Assembly (NCBI GenBank): GCA_005791325.1
Contig: SXXA01000138.1
Location: 1 to 14,550, forward strand
Source of the DNA: Actinomycetota bacterium
Lineage (GTDB): Bacteria > Margulisbacteria > Marinamargulisbacteria > SXXA01
DNA: 14,550 bases
Reading direction: 5' to 3'
A model generated the notes under the pieces. That model had not been told where the DNA came from. It saw only the letters and a list, made by a program, of their open reading frames with translations, and did no database searches. The translations under genes were made by a program, and so were the position numbers. Below, piece by piece: positions 6,541 to 13,924 of this stretch (the stretch's first letter is position 1; every line of letters begins with the position of its first letter).

Positions 6541-7504
6541 AAAACCACTCAGTGAGCTACTCGACAAAATCGAGCAACTCAAAACCTTATCCCAGACGGA
6601 AGGGATTGATTTAACATCTGAAATTGCAAAAATTGAAGAACGTGCCGATGCCGTCCGGCGTGACTTGTATGCCAATTTAACCCCCATTGATGTGGTTCAA
6701 ATTGCCCGCCACCCAAACCGTCCCGATGCCATTTCATTGGCGACCCTTATGCTCACCGATTGGACCGAATTACACGGAGACCGACAATTTGCTGACGACC
6801 CATCCATTATTGGCGGACTTGGATTGATGGGATCTCATCGGGTGATGTTAATTGGCCATCAGAAAGGGCATGATACCAAAGAAAATATTTACCGTAATTT
6901 TGGAATGCCTCACCCAGAAGGTTACCGAAAAGCACTCCGCCTCATGCAATTGGCCGATCGCTTTAATATTCCGATTGTTACATTAATCGATACCCCTGGT
7001 GCCTACCCAGGCCTCGCTGCTGAAGAACGTGGGCAAGCCGAAGCCATTGCACGCAACTTAAAAGAAATGGCCGGTTTTCGGGTTCCCATTATATCCGTTG
7101 TGATTGGGGAAGGGGGTTCCGGTGGGGCATTGGGAATCGGGGTTGGGAATCGCTTGCTAATGTTGCAATATGCCGTTTATTCCGTTATTTCTCCGGAAGG
7201 CTGTGCCTCTATTTTATTTCGTGATGCAAAAAAAGCAGATATAGCGGCCAAAGCCCTTCGTATCACCGCATCCGATATTTATTCATTGGGTGTGTGCCAT
7301 GGCATTCTACCAGAACCCTTGGGAGGGGCTCATCATCATTGGCAAGAAACCGCATCCACCATTCAATCTGCGTGTATCACTGAGTTAAACCGTTATCAAT
7401 CTTGGTCATCGGATGCCATTATCGAAGAACGTTTTCAACACTTTCGTAAACTTGGCCCCTTTATCGAAAACAATGAACCTGCTAATATGCCAACCTTTTG
7501 TTAG
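6521..7504 (+). CDS. accA: Acetyl-CoA carboxylase carboxyltransferase subunit alpha
   Basis: This is the partner of AccD in the carboxyltransferase half-reaction. The 327 residues match E. coli AccA (319) closely. An N-terminal helical segment (about 1-60) is followed by ARHPNRPDAI, DWTELHGDRQFADD, IGHQKGHDTKENIYRNFGMP and IDTPGAYPGLAAEERGQAEA. The GEGGSGGALGIGVG and YSVISPEGCASILF segments line the active site. An in-frame GTG lies two codons upstream (6515), but the ATG at 6521 is preferred because GGAGG (6511-6515) is at a suitable distance. The start lies inside the end of accD. A 125-nt gap follows before rpsF, so the acc pair is probably a separate transcription unit. Confidence 0.97.
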   Translation: MKRLPFEKPLSELLDKIEQLKTLSQTEGIDLTSEIAKIEERADAVRRDLYANLTPIDVVQIARHPNRPDAISLATLMLTDWTELHGDRQFADDPSIIGGLGLMGSHRVMLIGHQKGHDTKENIYRNFGMPHPEGYRKALRLMQLADRFNIPIVTLIDTPGAYPGLAAEERGQAEAIARNLKEMAGFRVPIISVVIGEGGSGGALGIGVGNRLLMLQYAVYSVISPEGCASILFRDAKKADIAAKALRITASDIYSLGVCHGILPEPLGGAHHHWQETASTIQSACITELNRYQSWSSDAIIEERFQHFRKLGPFIENNEPANMPTFC

Positions 7505-7629
7505 TGACTTGGTTTAATTACCTATGTCGATGGTAGACTCAAATCGTTGAAATAAGGTAATAAATCGGGGGAGTGATCGTAGATGGTGGGGTTTTGGATT
7601 CGTGATAACACACAAGAGAGGATAGGCTC

Positions 7630-7953
7630 ATGAAGGCATATGATAGTTTGATGATTTTAAAAGCAAATCAATCAGAAGAAGATATTGAAACACAAGTTGC
7701 TACCATTGAATCGTGGATCACTGGTACGGAAGGACGTATCTTATCGACCAAAATTTGGGGGGTCCGAGAATTAGCAACCCCCATTGATAAACAAACAAAA
7801 GGGTGTTACGTTTTGTTTCAGTTTGAAGGTACACCTAAAACATTGGCTGAATACCGCAAACGAATTTTGGTTACCGAAACCATTTTACGCGATATGACCG
7901 TCACCTTAGATTCCGTATTAAGCAAAAAACAACCCGCCGAGGCAACCCAGTGA
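7630..7953 (+). CDS. rpsF: 30S ribosomal protein S6
   Basis: S6 is a small-subunit protein that binds next to S18 on the platform. The 107 residues show the family pattern: YDSLMILKANQSEEDIE near the start, then KIWGVRELATPIDKQTKGCYVLFQFEGTP (about 41-69), and RDMTVTLDS near the end. AGAGAGGA (7615-7622) gives a strong ribosome-binding site 7 nt before the ATG. It is the first gene of a run of eight plus-strand genes. The 125-nt leader has no CCG trinucleotide, so I do not see the conserved bulge of the known S6:S18-binding leader. The stop TGA overlaps the GTG start of the next gene by four bases. Confidence 0.96.
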   Translation: MKAYDSLMILKANQSEEDIETQVATIESWITGTEGRILSTKIWGVRELATPIDKQTKGCYVLFQFEGTPKTLAEYRKRILVTETILRDMTVTLDSVLSKKQPAEATQ

Positions 7954-8519
7954 CCAGTTTTAATCGAATTACATTAATTGGACCCTTACACGGTAGTCCC
8001 GATCGTCGGGTTACCGATATGGGTGAACCCATGTTGCGGTTATCGGTCATCACCGATCGCCCAGCCTCAGGGGATCAAACTCCGCAAAAAGATACCATTC
8101 CTGTGGTCGGTTGGGGAAATGTAGCGGCGTTGGGTGATGATTGGGTTGCGGGTCAAGTTGTATTGGTTGAAGGTCGTATTCAGGTAAAAGCCATTGATGA
8201 TGCGGCCGGTCAACGTCGATGGATTACGGAAGTCGTGGCGTCTGATATTAAAGCATTGCCCAGTACTAGTATGCCAACTATTGGGATGTCCCCAAGTGGC
8301 TTTGGTAATCATTTGGTGTCTGATTCTGGCATTCAATCAGCCCATACGGTGGAGCATGTTGCGCTTGATTCGGTTGATATACCCTTCGAATTCAAATCAG
8401 GTGCTCCAAAATCAGCTTCATCTGTATCAAAATCCGTGCCAGTGTCATCTAAATCCCCTGTTGTGTCGTATGAGGCGGGTCCCAATTTAGAACCCGATCT
8501 CGATGAGATTCCATTTTAA
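7950..8519 (+). CDS. ssb: Single-stranded DNA-binding protein, divergent OB fold with acidic tips (SSB1)
   Basis: This SSB-family protein is expected to coat ssDNA and recruit replication and repair enzymes. It has 189 residues and starts with GTG inside the rpsF stop (GTGA). The OB fold occupies about 1-104: FNRITLIGPLHGSPDRRVTDMGEPMLRLSVITDRP corresponds to the usual NKVxLIGRLxxDPExR pattern, with VVGWGN and VLVEGRIQ further on. It is more divergent than the adjacent SSB. A low-complexity Ser/Pro/Lys linker follows. The C-terminus is DLDEIPF, the acidic tip that docks partner proteins. A second, internal tip-like sequence, DSVDIPF, is at 140-146. The stop is 2 nt before the second ssb. Confidence 0.9.
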   Translation: MTSFNRITLIGPLHGSPDRRVTDMGEPMLRLSVITDRPASGDQTPQKDTIPVVGWGNVAALGDDWVAGQVVLVEGRIQVKAIDDAAGQRRWITEVVASDIKALPSTSMPTIGMSPSGFGNHLVSDSGIQSAHTVEHVALDSVDIPFEFKSGAPKSASSVSKSVPVSSKSPVVSYEAGPNLEPDLDEIPF

Positions 8520-8521
8520 TT

Positions 8522-8875
8522 ATGTATAACAAATGTTTTTTAATTGGTCGTTTGGTACGTGACCCTGAAATGAGGGTAACGTCTTCGGGTATTGCAGTGA
8601 CCACATTTACGATGGCGGTAGATCGCCCAAAGCGTGGCACAGAAAAATCTGCTGATTTTATTCGCATCACCGCTTGGCGTCGTTTGGGAGAAATTTGTGG
8701 ACAATATCTCAAAAAAGGTAAGCTCATTGCCATTGAGGGACGACTGCAATTTGGTTCTTATGATCGAGATGGGCAATCAGTTACCACCGCAGATGTGGTG
8801 GCGGATAATATGCAGATGTTGGACCGTGGGGTACCAGAGGATGTTACCATGGTACCTGATGGAATGATGAACTAA
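8522..8875 (+). CDS. ssb: Single-stranded DNA-binding protein, canonical OB fold without acidic tail (SSB2)
   Basis: This is a second SSB of 117 residues. It matches the bacterial SSB core well: NKCFLIGRLVRDPEMRVTSSG (3-23), FTMAVDRP, DFIRITAWRRLGEICGQYLKKGKLIAIEGRLQ (45-76) and VVADNMQML. It ends shortly after the OB fold (VPDGMMN) and lacks a Pro-Phe acidic tip, as in the tail-less B. subtilis SsbB. Because only the upstream SSB has tips, the two may work together, possibly in mixed oligomers; that is inference. No strong ribosome-binding site is seen, and the start is 2 nt after the previous stop, so translation is probably coupled. Its own stop overlaps the AAGGAG of rpsR. Confidence 0.94.
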   Translation: MYNKCFLIGRLVRDPEMRVTSSGIAVTTFTMAVDRPKRGTEKSADFIRITAWRRLGEICGQYLKKGKLIAIEGRLQFGSYDRDGQSVTTADVVADNMQMLDRGVPEDVTMVPDGMMN

Positions 8876-8885
8876 GGAGTCGTAT

Positions 8886-9128
8886 ATGGAAAAAAAGAAA
8901 CAAGTAATCAAAAGACGCACTAAAAAAAGACGGGTATGCCCCTTTTGCTTAGACAAAGTGGATATTTTAGATTATAAAGATGTGGCTAAATATCGTCGTT
9001 ATATTACTGACCGTGGCAAAATTGTACCCAAACGGAATTCTGGTATTTGCGCCAAACATCAGCGTATGTTGGCCATGGCTGTAAAGCGTGCCCGAACCAT
9101 TTGTTTGATTCCGTTTACGGTTGACTAG
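8886..9128 (+). CDS. rpsR: 30S ribosomal protein S18, zinc-binding form
   Basis: S18 is a small-subunit protein that pairs with S6. The 80 residues include the basic N-terminus, CPFCLDKVDILDYKDVAKYRRYITDRGKI, and CAKHQRMLAMAVKRARTICLIPF. Cys18, Cys21, Cys55 and His58 form a probable zinc-binding set, so this is the zinc-coordinating variant. AAGGAG (8874-8879) precedes the ATG by 6 nt and overlaps the stop of ssb2. Organisms with zinc-type S18 sometimes keep a zinc-free copy for zinc limitation; none is visible here. Confidence 0.97.
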   Translation: MEKKKQVIKRRTKKRRVCPFCLDKVDILDYKDVAKYRRYITDRGKIVPKRNSGICAKHQRMLAMAVKRARTICLIPFTVD

Positions 9129-9137
9129 GAGATCCCA

Positions 9138-9626
9138 ATGGCTAAAAAAATGCGTATTATTTTAACATCTGATGTAAAAGGGTTGGGGACAGCTGGTCAA
9201 ACCGTGGATGTTGCCCGTGGGTATGCTATGAACTTTTTATTGGTATATGGCCATGCGATGATTGATTCGACAACCAACCGACTTCGAATCAATACAGTGG
9301 TTAAAGCACACCAAAAACGAGTGGCTAGTGAAGTGGCCGATATTGAGCAGTTATTACAAAAAATTAACCAAAAATCTATTCAGATCGACGCTTCCGTACA
9401 TGGTGAAGATGAATTGTATGGATCGGTTGGTGTTTCGGATATCATATCTGCGTTACAATCCCATTTTCAAGTTCAATTGGATAGAACGGTGATTCAATTA
9501 GCTGAGCCCATCCGAGTATTGGGTCATTATGAGATTCCATTGGTCTTTGCCCATGGCCGATCAGGCACCGTTCACTTAACAGTTGCAAAAGCTGAGTCTG
9601 GCAAAAAAAAGGCTGTTACTGCTTAG
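9138..9626 (+). CDS. rplI: 50S ribosomal protein L9
   Basis: L9 is an elongated large-subunit protein that binds 23S rRNA near the L1 stalk and affects frame maintenance. The 162 residues begin with KKMRIILTSDVKGLGTAGQTVDVARGYAMNFLL, the N-terminal RNA-binding domain with its GYxxNFL signature. A charged connecting helix spans about 55-80. The C-terminal domain includes DELYGSVGVSDI and GHYEIPLVFAHG. AGGAG lies 6 nt before the ATG. In many genomes dnaB follows rplI; here uvrC follows. Confidence 0.97.
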   Translation: MAKKMRIILTSDVKGLGTAGQTVDVARGYAMNFLLVYGHAMIDSTTNRLRINTVVKAHQKRVASEVADIEQLLQKINQKSIQIDASVHGEDELYGSVGVSDIISALQSHFQVQLDRTVIQLAEPIRVLGHYEIPLVFAHGRSGTVHLTVAKAESGKKKAVTA

Positions 9627-9641
9627 TATTTTAAGGCATCA

Positions 9642-11441
9642 ATGAGACCACCGGTCGATTTATCATCTCTTCCAGAATCCCCTGGTATATACAAGATGAT
9701 TAATTCTTCCGGTGTTGTCATTTATATTGGTAAAGCCAAGCACCTCAAAAAACGCGTGAAACAATATTTTATGGGTGGGCGTCCATTGGATGTCAAAACA
9801 GCCATGATGGTCAAACAGGTAGCCACCATTGATACCATCGTAACCCAAAGTGAACAAGATGCCCTGTTACTCGAAGCACAATTAATTCGTGAATTTCAGC
9901 CACGATATAACATTCAATTAAAAGACGACCGGCATTATCCGTATGTTAAATTAACCAACGAGCCATTTCCGAGAGTATTGGTGGTTCGGAATCGAGAATC
10001 GGATGGGTCCACCTATTTTGGCCCGTTCCCATCATTGGGCTCTACACGGGTATTGGCACGACAATTGGTGGCCTGTTTTCAATTAAGGGACTGTAGCATG
10101 CCCATTGATTTGGTAACGCGACAACCCAAATGCATGAAGTTAGATATGGGGAAATGCTTGGGCCCTTGTGTAGAAAAAAGTCATTACGCACTGTATCACG
10201 ACCGCTTGTCTCAATTAAAAAAAGTATTGTTGGGCCAGCATAAAGTACTCATTCAAGATTTAACCTCCCAAATGAGGCAAGCAGCCCACGCCATGCGATA
10301 CGAACGAGCAGGCATGATACGAGACTTAATTCAAAAATTAGAATCGATTGGTCCTCGTCAAACCGTTCTATTGGATTTGCCGGGTACAACCAGTGTCTGG
10401 GGGGTTGCCACACAAGATGTCACCCAATATGTGGTCATTCAGACATTTGTAGAGGGGCGTTTATTATACCAACAAGGATTTTATGACAAAGCCAATGAGT
10501 GGGGTAATTTTTTACCCCAATGTTTGGTTCAGTATGTGGAACGTCATGGTTGGCCAGATCGATTAATTGGGGATTCACTGGTGTTGGGGCATTTGAGTGA
10601 TATGTTGCAACTGCTTCCCAACACAATCGGCTTAACCCCACAACGGGGCATTAAATTACAGGTATTAAAGATGGCGACACAAAATGCAACTTTGGCACTC
10701 AAGCGGATATTAAAATCTCCATCATGGGCAACCCCACCCATTCAAAAAGAATCTTTATTAGAGCAAGTAAAAATCGTATTAGACTTACACCACATTCCCG
10801 AACGCATTATTGGCTTTGATATTTCACATTTACAGGGACAAGATATTGTGGCCTCTGCTGTTTATTTCAAACAAGGGGTTCCCTCAAAATCACGGTATCG
10901 TCGCTTTTCGATTCGGTCAGTCGTTGGGTCATCTGACGATCCGCAATCGATTGAAGAATGTGTCTCGCGTCGGTTACAACACTGTTTTGTATCCAATGAA
11001 GCACTCCCCAATTTATTACTCATCGATGGCGGCAAAGCCCAATTAAATGCAGCCCGTCGGGCGGTAGATGACCTTGGTTTATCTTCAGAAATTGAACTAG
11101 TGGCATTGGCCAAACGACAAGAAGAATTGTATCGACTGGAATGGTCTCAACCACTTGGTTTGCCGGATGGCCATCCTGTGTTAAAATTGTTGCAATGGGT
11201 TCGTGATGAATCTCATCGTTTTGCCAACTCTTTTCAACAACTCAAGCGTCGCAAACGATGGCGTCGCACCATCCTGGACACGGTACCAGGATTGGGTCCG
11301 GTTCGTCAGCAGCGGTTATTATCTCATTTTAAGTCAATTACGGCCATTCAGGCGTCTTCCGAATCGGAGATTGCACGAATCGGTCAGTTACCACCCAGTT
11401 TGGCGTGGTTGATCAAATCCACTTTGTCAGGAAATCCATGA
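9642..11441 (+). CDS. uvrC: Excinuclease ABC subunit C
   Basis: UvrC makes the 3' and 5' incisions in nucleotide-excision repair after UvrA and UvrB load at damage. It has 599 residues (E. coli UvrC has 610). The GIY-YIG nuclease domain (about 10-95) has GIY at 16-18 and YIG at 28-30 and makes the 3' cut. Cys151, Cys164, Cys172 and Cys176 lie in the pattern that binds an iron-sulfur cluster in E. coli UvrC. A UvrB-binding UVR motif is at about 200-235. The RNase H-like endonuclease, which makes the 5' cut, has Asp393 (GFDIS), Asp462 (LLIDGGKAQLNAA) and His525 (RDESHRFA). Two helix-hairpin-helix motifs end the protein (LDTVPGLGPVRQQRLL, about 545-560). The start has only a modest AAGG upstream. 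The stop TGA overlaps the next ATG. Confidence 0.97.
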   Translation: MRPPVDLSSLPESPGIYKMINSSGVVIYIGKAKHLKKRVKQYFMGGRPLDVKTAMMVKQVATIDTIVTQSEQDALLLEAQLIREFQPRYNIQLKDDRHYPYVKLTNEPFPRVLVVRNRESDGSTYFGPFPSLGSTRVLARQLVACFQLRDCSMPIDLVTRQPKCMKLDMGKCLGPCVEKSHYALYHDRLSQLKKVLLGQHKVLIQDLTSQMRQAAHAMRYERAGMIRDLIQKLESIGPRQTVLLDLPGTTSVWGVATQDVTQYVVIQTFVEGRLLYQQGFYDKANEWGNFLPQCLVQYVERHGWPDRLIGDSLVLGHLSDMLQLLPNTIGLTPQRGIKLQVLKMATQNATLALKRILKSPSWATPPIQKESLLEQVKIVLDLHHIPERIIGFDISHLQGQDIVASAVYFKQGVPSKSRYRRFSIRSVVGSSDDPQSIEECVSRRLQHCFVSNEALPNLLLIDGGKAQLNAARRAVDDLGLSSEIELVALAKRQEELYRLEWSQPLGLPDGHPVLKLLQWVRDESHRFANSFQQLKRRKRWRRTILDTVPGLGPVRQQRLLSHFKSITAIQASSESEIARIGQLPPSLAWLIKSTLSGNP

Positions 11442-12568
11442 GTAACATTTTTATAATCGTATGGATCCTAGTTGCCCCAACCCTACTTTATGGGGCCGAT
11501 AAACGCTTATCTGACGCACAAAAAATTCAAGTTCAAATCCAAGAAAATAAAAGCAAGTTAATGAAAAAACAGCAAGAAAAGCGCACCGCAGAACGAAGTT
11601 TAGGGGCGTTATCTCGGGAGTTGCGCTACACTGAAATGAATTTAGAAAAAGCCCGTCGGGATCTAGAAAGCTCCATTGTACAAGAGCGGGTTGCTAGGGC
11701 TAATTTGGCTGTTATTCGCCGTCAATTTGATGAATCCAGCCGTCAATTTTCTGGACGGGTTCGATCTATTTATGTGAATCAACAGTTTGGAATGATTGAA
11801 TTTTTCTTTGGCTCCAAAGAATTGGCGTCGATATTAGATTCGTCTTATTATTTTGATCGGGTGATGAGCCGAGATTCTCAGCTAATTCATGAACTCAAGG
11901 GAAAGTACGCTCAAATTAATGACCGCCAACAACAATTAGAATACCAAACCAGCCGAATTGGGCAATTGCGTAATGATATTCGGAATCGGGAATCGGAATT
12001 AACCGTAAAAGCAGCCCGTCAACGTGAATATATCGCCTCATTACAAACCCAAATCCAACAAATTGAACGGCAAAATTCCGATTTGGAAAGGTCGAGTATG
12101 GAGTTAACCCAAGCCATTCGTCGTAATCTAGGTCGTGGAGAGGGGTATTTTGGATCGGGGTCCATGATCCGCCCAATCAACACTTGGATTTCCTCCTATT
12201 TTGGATATCGGGTTCATCCGATCTTTAAACGAAGGGTTCATCATAATGGGATTGATTTTGCAGCTACAACCGGTACTCGCATTCGTGCAGCTGAATCGGG
12301 GTACGTCATTGTCGCCGGTCAAGGTGGAGCCTATCGGGGATATGGCAAAATCACAGTATTGGATCATGGTAAACGGCGTGCCGATGGAAAGCGATTGTCC
12401 ACTGTTTATGCCCACCAAAGTCGGATCTTGGTTAAAGAAGGGGACTATGTTAAACAAGGTGAAGATATTGGACTGGTTGGTAGCACGGGTTATTCTACAG
12501 GCCCGCATTTGCACTTTGAGGTCAGGGAGGATGGAATAGCTGTGAATCCCCTTAAGTATTTACAATGA
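11438..12568 (+). CDS. EnvC-like periplasmic murein hydrolase, coiled coil plus M23 (LytM) peptidase
   Basis: The protein of 376 residues resembles EnvC/NlpD-type factors that help split septal peptidoglycan. A hydrophobic N-terminus (IFIIVWILVAPTLLYGA, 4-20) looks like a signal peptide cleaved near Ala20. Residues about 24-230 form long coiled coils rich in Gln, Glu, Arg and Lys. The M23 domain (about 243-376) keeps all the metal and catalytic residues: His269 and Asp273 in HNGID, His326 in YAHQS, and His357/His359 in HLHF. E. coli EnvC has lost these and only activates amidases; this one may cut peptidoglycan itself. I chose the ATG in an ATGA overlap with uvrC, with AGGAAA before it. A GTG 11 codons upstream (11405) would add a basic segment (HFVRKS) typical of signal peptides, but it has no ribosome-binding site. 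Confidence 0.9.
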   Translation: MSNIFIIVWILVAPTLLYGADKRLSDAQKIQVQIQENKSKLMKKQQEKRTAERSLGALSRELRYTEMNLEKARRDLESSIVQERVARANLAVIRRQFDESSRQFSGRVRSIYVNQQFGMIEFFFGSKELASILDSSYYFDRVMSRDSQLIHELKGKYAQINDRQQQLEYQTSRIGQLRNDIRNRESELTVKAARQREYIASLQTQIQQIERQNSDLERSSMELTQAIRRNLGRGEGYFGSGSMIRPINTWISSYFGYRVHPIFKRRVHHNGIDFAATTGTRIRAAESGYVIVAGQGGAYRGYGKITVLDHGKRRADGKRLSTVYAHQSRILVKEGDYVKQGEDIGLVGSTGYSTGPHLHFEVREDGIAVNPLKYLQ

Positions 12569-13878
12569 AAAAACGCGTATCTTTTAGCATGGTATCGTTG
12601 GGGTGTGCCAGAACATTGGTCGATTCTGAACATGTGGTTAATGACTTGCGAGGCGTTGGGTTTGAGTTGGTCTCAGAGGGATCTGGTGAGCGGGTTGTGG
12701 TGTTAAATACTTGTTCATTTATACAATCCGCTATTGATGAAACAGAAGACAACATACGAGACTTAATCAATCGAAAGAAACGAGGCTTCATTCAATATAT
12801 TGCGGTCATCGGATGTTACCCAAGCCGGTTAAAACCATCGCAACGATCTGCACAATTTCCTGAAGTTGATATTTGGTTAACCACTCAAGAAGAATCCAAA
12901 TTAAAATCAGTCCTATCCGAATTGGTATTTAAGTCTCGCTTCCAACCCTCTATACCCGTTAAGTATACCAAGCTCACGCCATCCCATTATTCATAACTTA
13001 AAATATCAGAAGGTTGTGACAACTGGTGTTCATTTTGTACCAGTCCCAACCTTCGAGGTTCACACCGCAGTTTTAGTATTGACACCATTAAAGAGGAGGC
13101 AAAAAGACAAGTATCATTTGGGGCAAGGGAACTCATGATTGTGGCAGAAGATACCACCGCATGGGGTGAAGACTTGTTTGGAGAACCATCCCTACCTCGC
13201 TTGTTGGATTCGCTAGGCGATGTTGAGGGATTGGATTGGATCCGATTAATGTATGTATTTCCACAACGAGTTGACCAAACCTTGATTGATGCCATGAATC
13301 GCAACCCACGGGTTATCCCTTATTTGGATATGCCCATTCAGCATAGCGAAACCCGATTATTAGAATTAATGAATCGCCGTATTTCCGGAGACACCCTAAG
13401 GCAGTTATTGGATACACTATTCGAGTCTATAGATGGATTGGTATTGCGTTCATCATTAATACTTGGTTTCCCGACTGAAACGGATTTGGAATGGGAGGCT
13501 CTTCGACAATTTTTGTGTACTTATGAGTTTGCACACATCGGGTGTTTTGCCTATTCTCATGAGCGTGAAACCAAATCAGCTCGATTAGAGCCTCAAATTC
13601 CTCCCGACATTATTGAAGCTCGCATTCAGGGGATTATGGATACTCAGTTATCGTTGGTAACCAAACGGAATCAATCCTTAATTGGGCGTCAATTTGAGAT
13701 GGTTGTAGATGGGGATGGCGTTGGACGCTCATATCGTGAGGCCCCTGACGTAGATGGGAACATGATCATATTAAACCCTGATGGATTAGTCACAGGAACA
13801 GTGATTCCTGTCACTGTCGTTGGAGTAGATGGTTGGGACTTGATTGTTGAGGCCAATACATCACAAAAGAATCCTTAG
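12565..13878 (+). pseudogene. rimO: RimO, ribosomal protein S12 methylthiotransferase, interrupted by an in-frame TAA
   Basis: RimO is a radical-SAM enzyme that methylthiolates an aspartate of ribosomal protein S12. The frame has 438 codons including the final TAG, matching E. coli RimO (441 residues). The UPF0004 domain has SLGCARTLVDSE, NTCSFI and VIGCYPSR (Cys14, Cys50, Cys84). TAA at 12994-12996 (codon 144) falls after PSHYS, where homologues have HYAYLKI, so a Tyr codon seems changed by one base. The same frame continues at once with LKISEGCDNWCSFC, giving radical-SAM Cys151, Cys155 and Cys158. It then runs through YLDMPIQHS and a TRAM domain (GRSYREAPDVDGNM). The next ATG (13135) lies after the cysteines, so a restart product could not bind the cluster. 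The start overlaps the envC-like stop (ATGA). A mutation or a sequence error is likely. Confidence 0.93.
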
Positions 13879-13924
13879 GTATCATTTCCAAAATGTGCCC
13901 CTCACTACTGGGTTGTTCTTGCTA

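Noticed and set aside
7505..7629. Promoter and S6:S18-binding leader before rpsF
   Set aside because: A promoter is expected here, but only poor matches exist (TAGACT-N18-TAATAA). The leader has no CCG, so the known S6:S18 element is not supported.
12994..12996. TAA reassigned to an amino acid (alternative genetic code)
   Set aside because: TAA ends aceE, aceF, both ssb genes and the hydrolase at the expected family lengths, so it is a normal stop here.
12565..13878. rimO as two separate genes
   Set aside because: Both parts are in the same frame, join exactly across one codon, and together match one full-length RimO; the downstream ATG excludes the cluster motif.
13879..13924. Terminator between rimO and the convergent hydrolase
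   Set aside because: There is a T-rich stretch but no hairpin in front of it on either strand.
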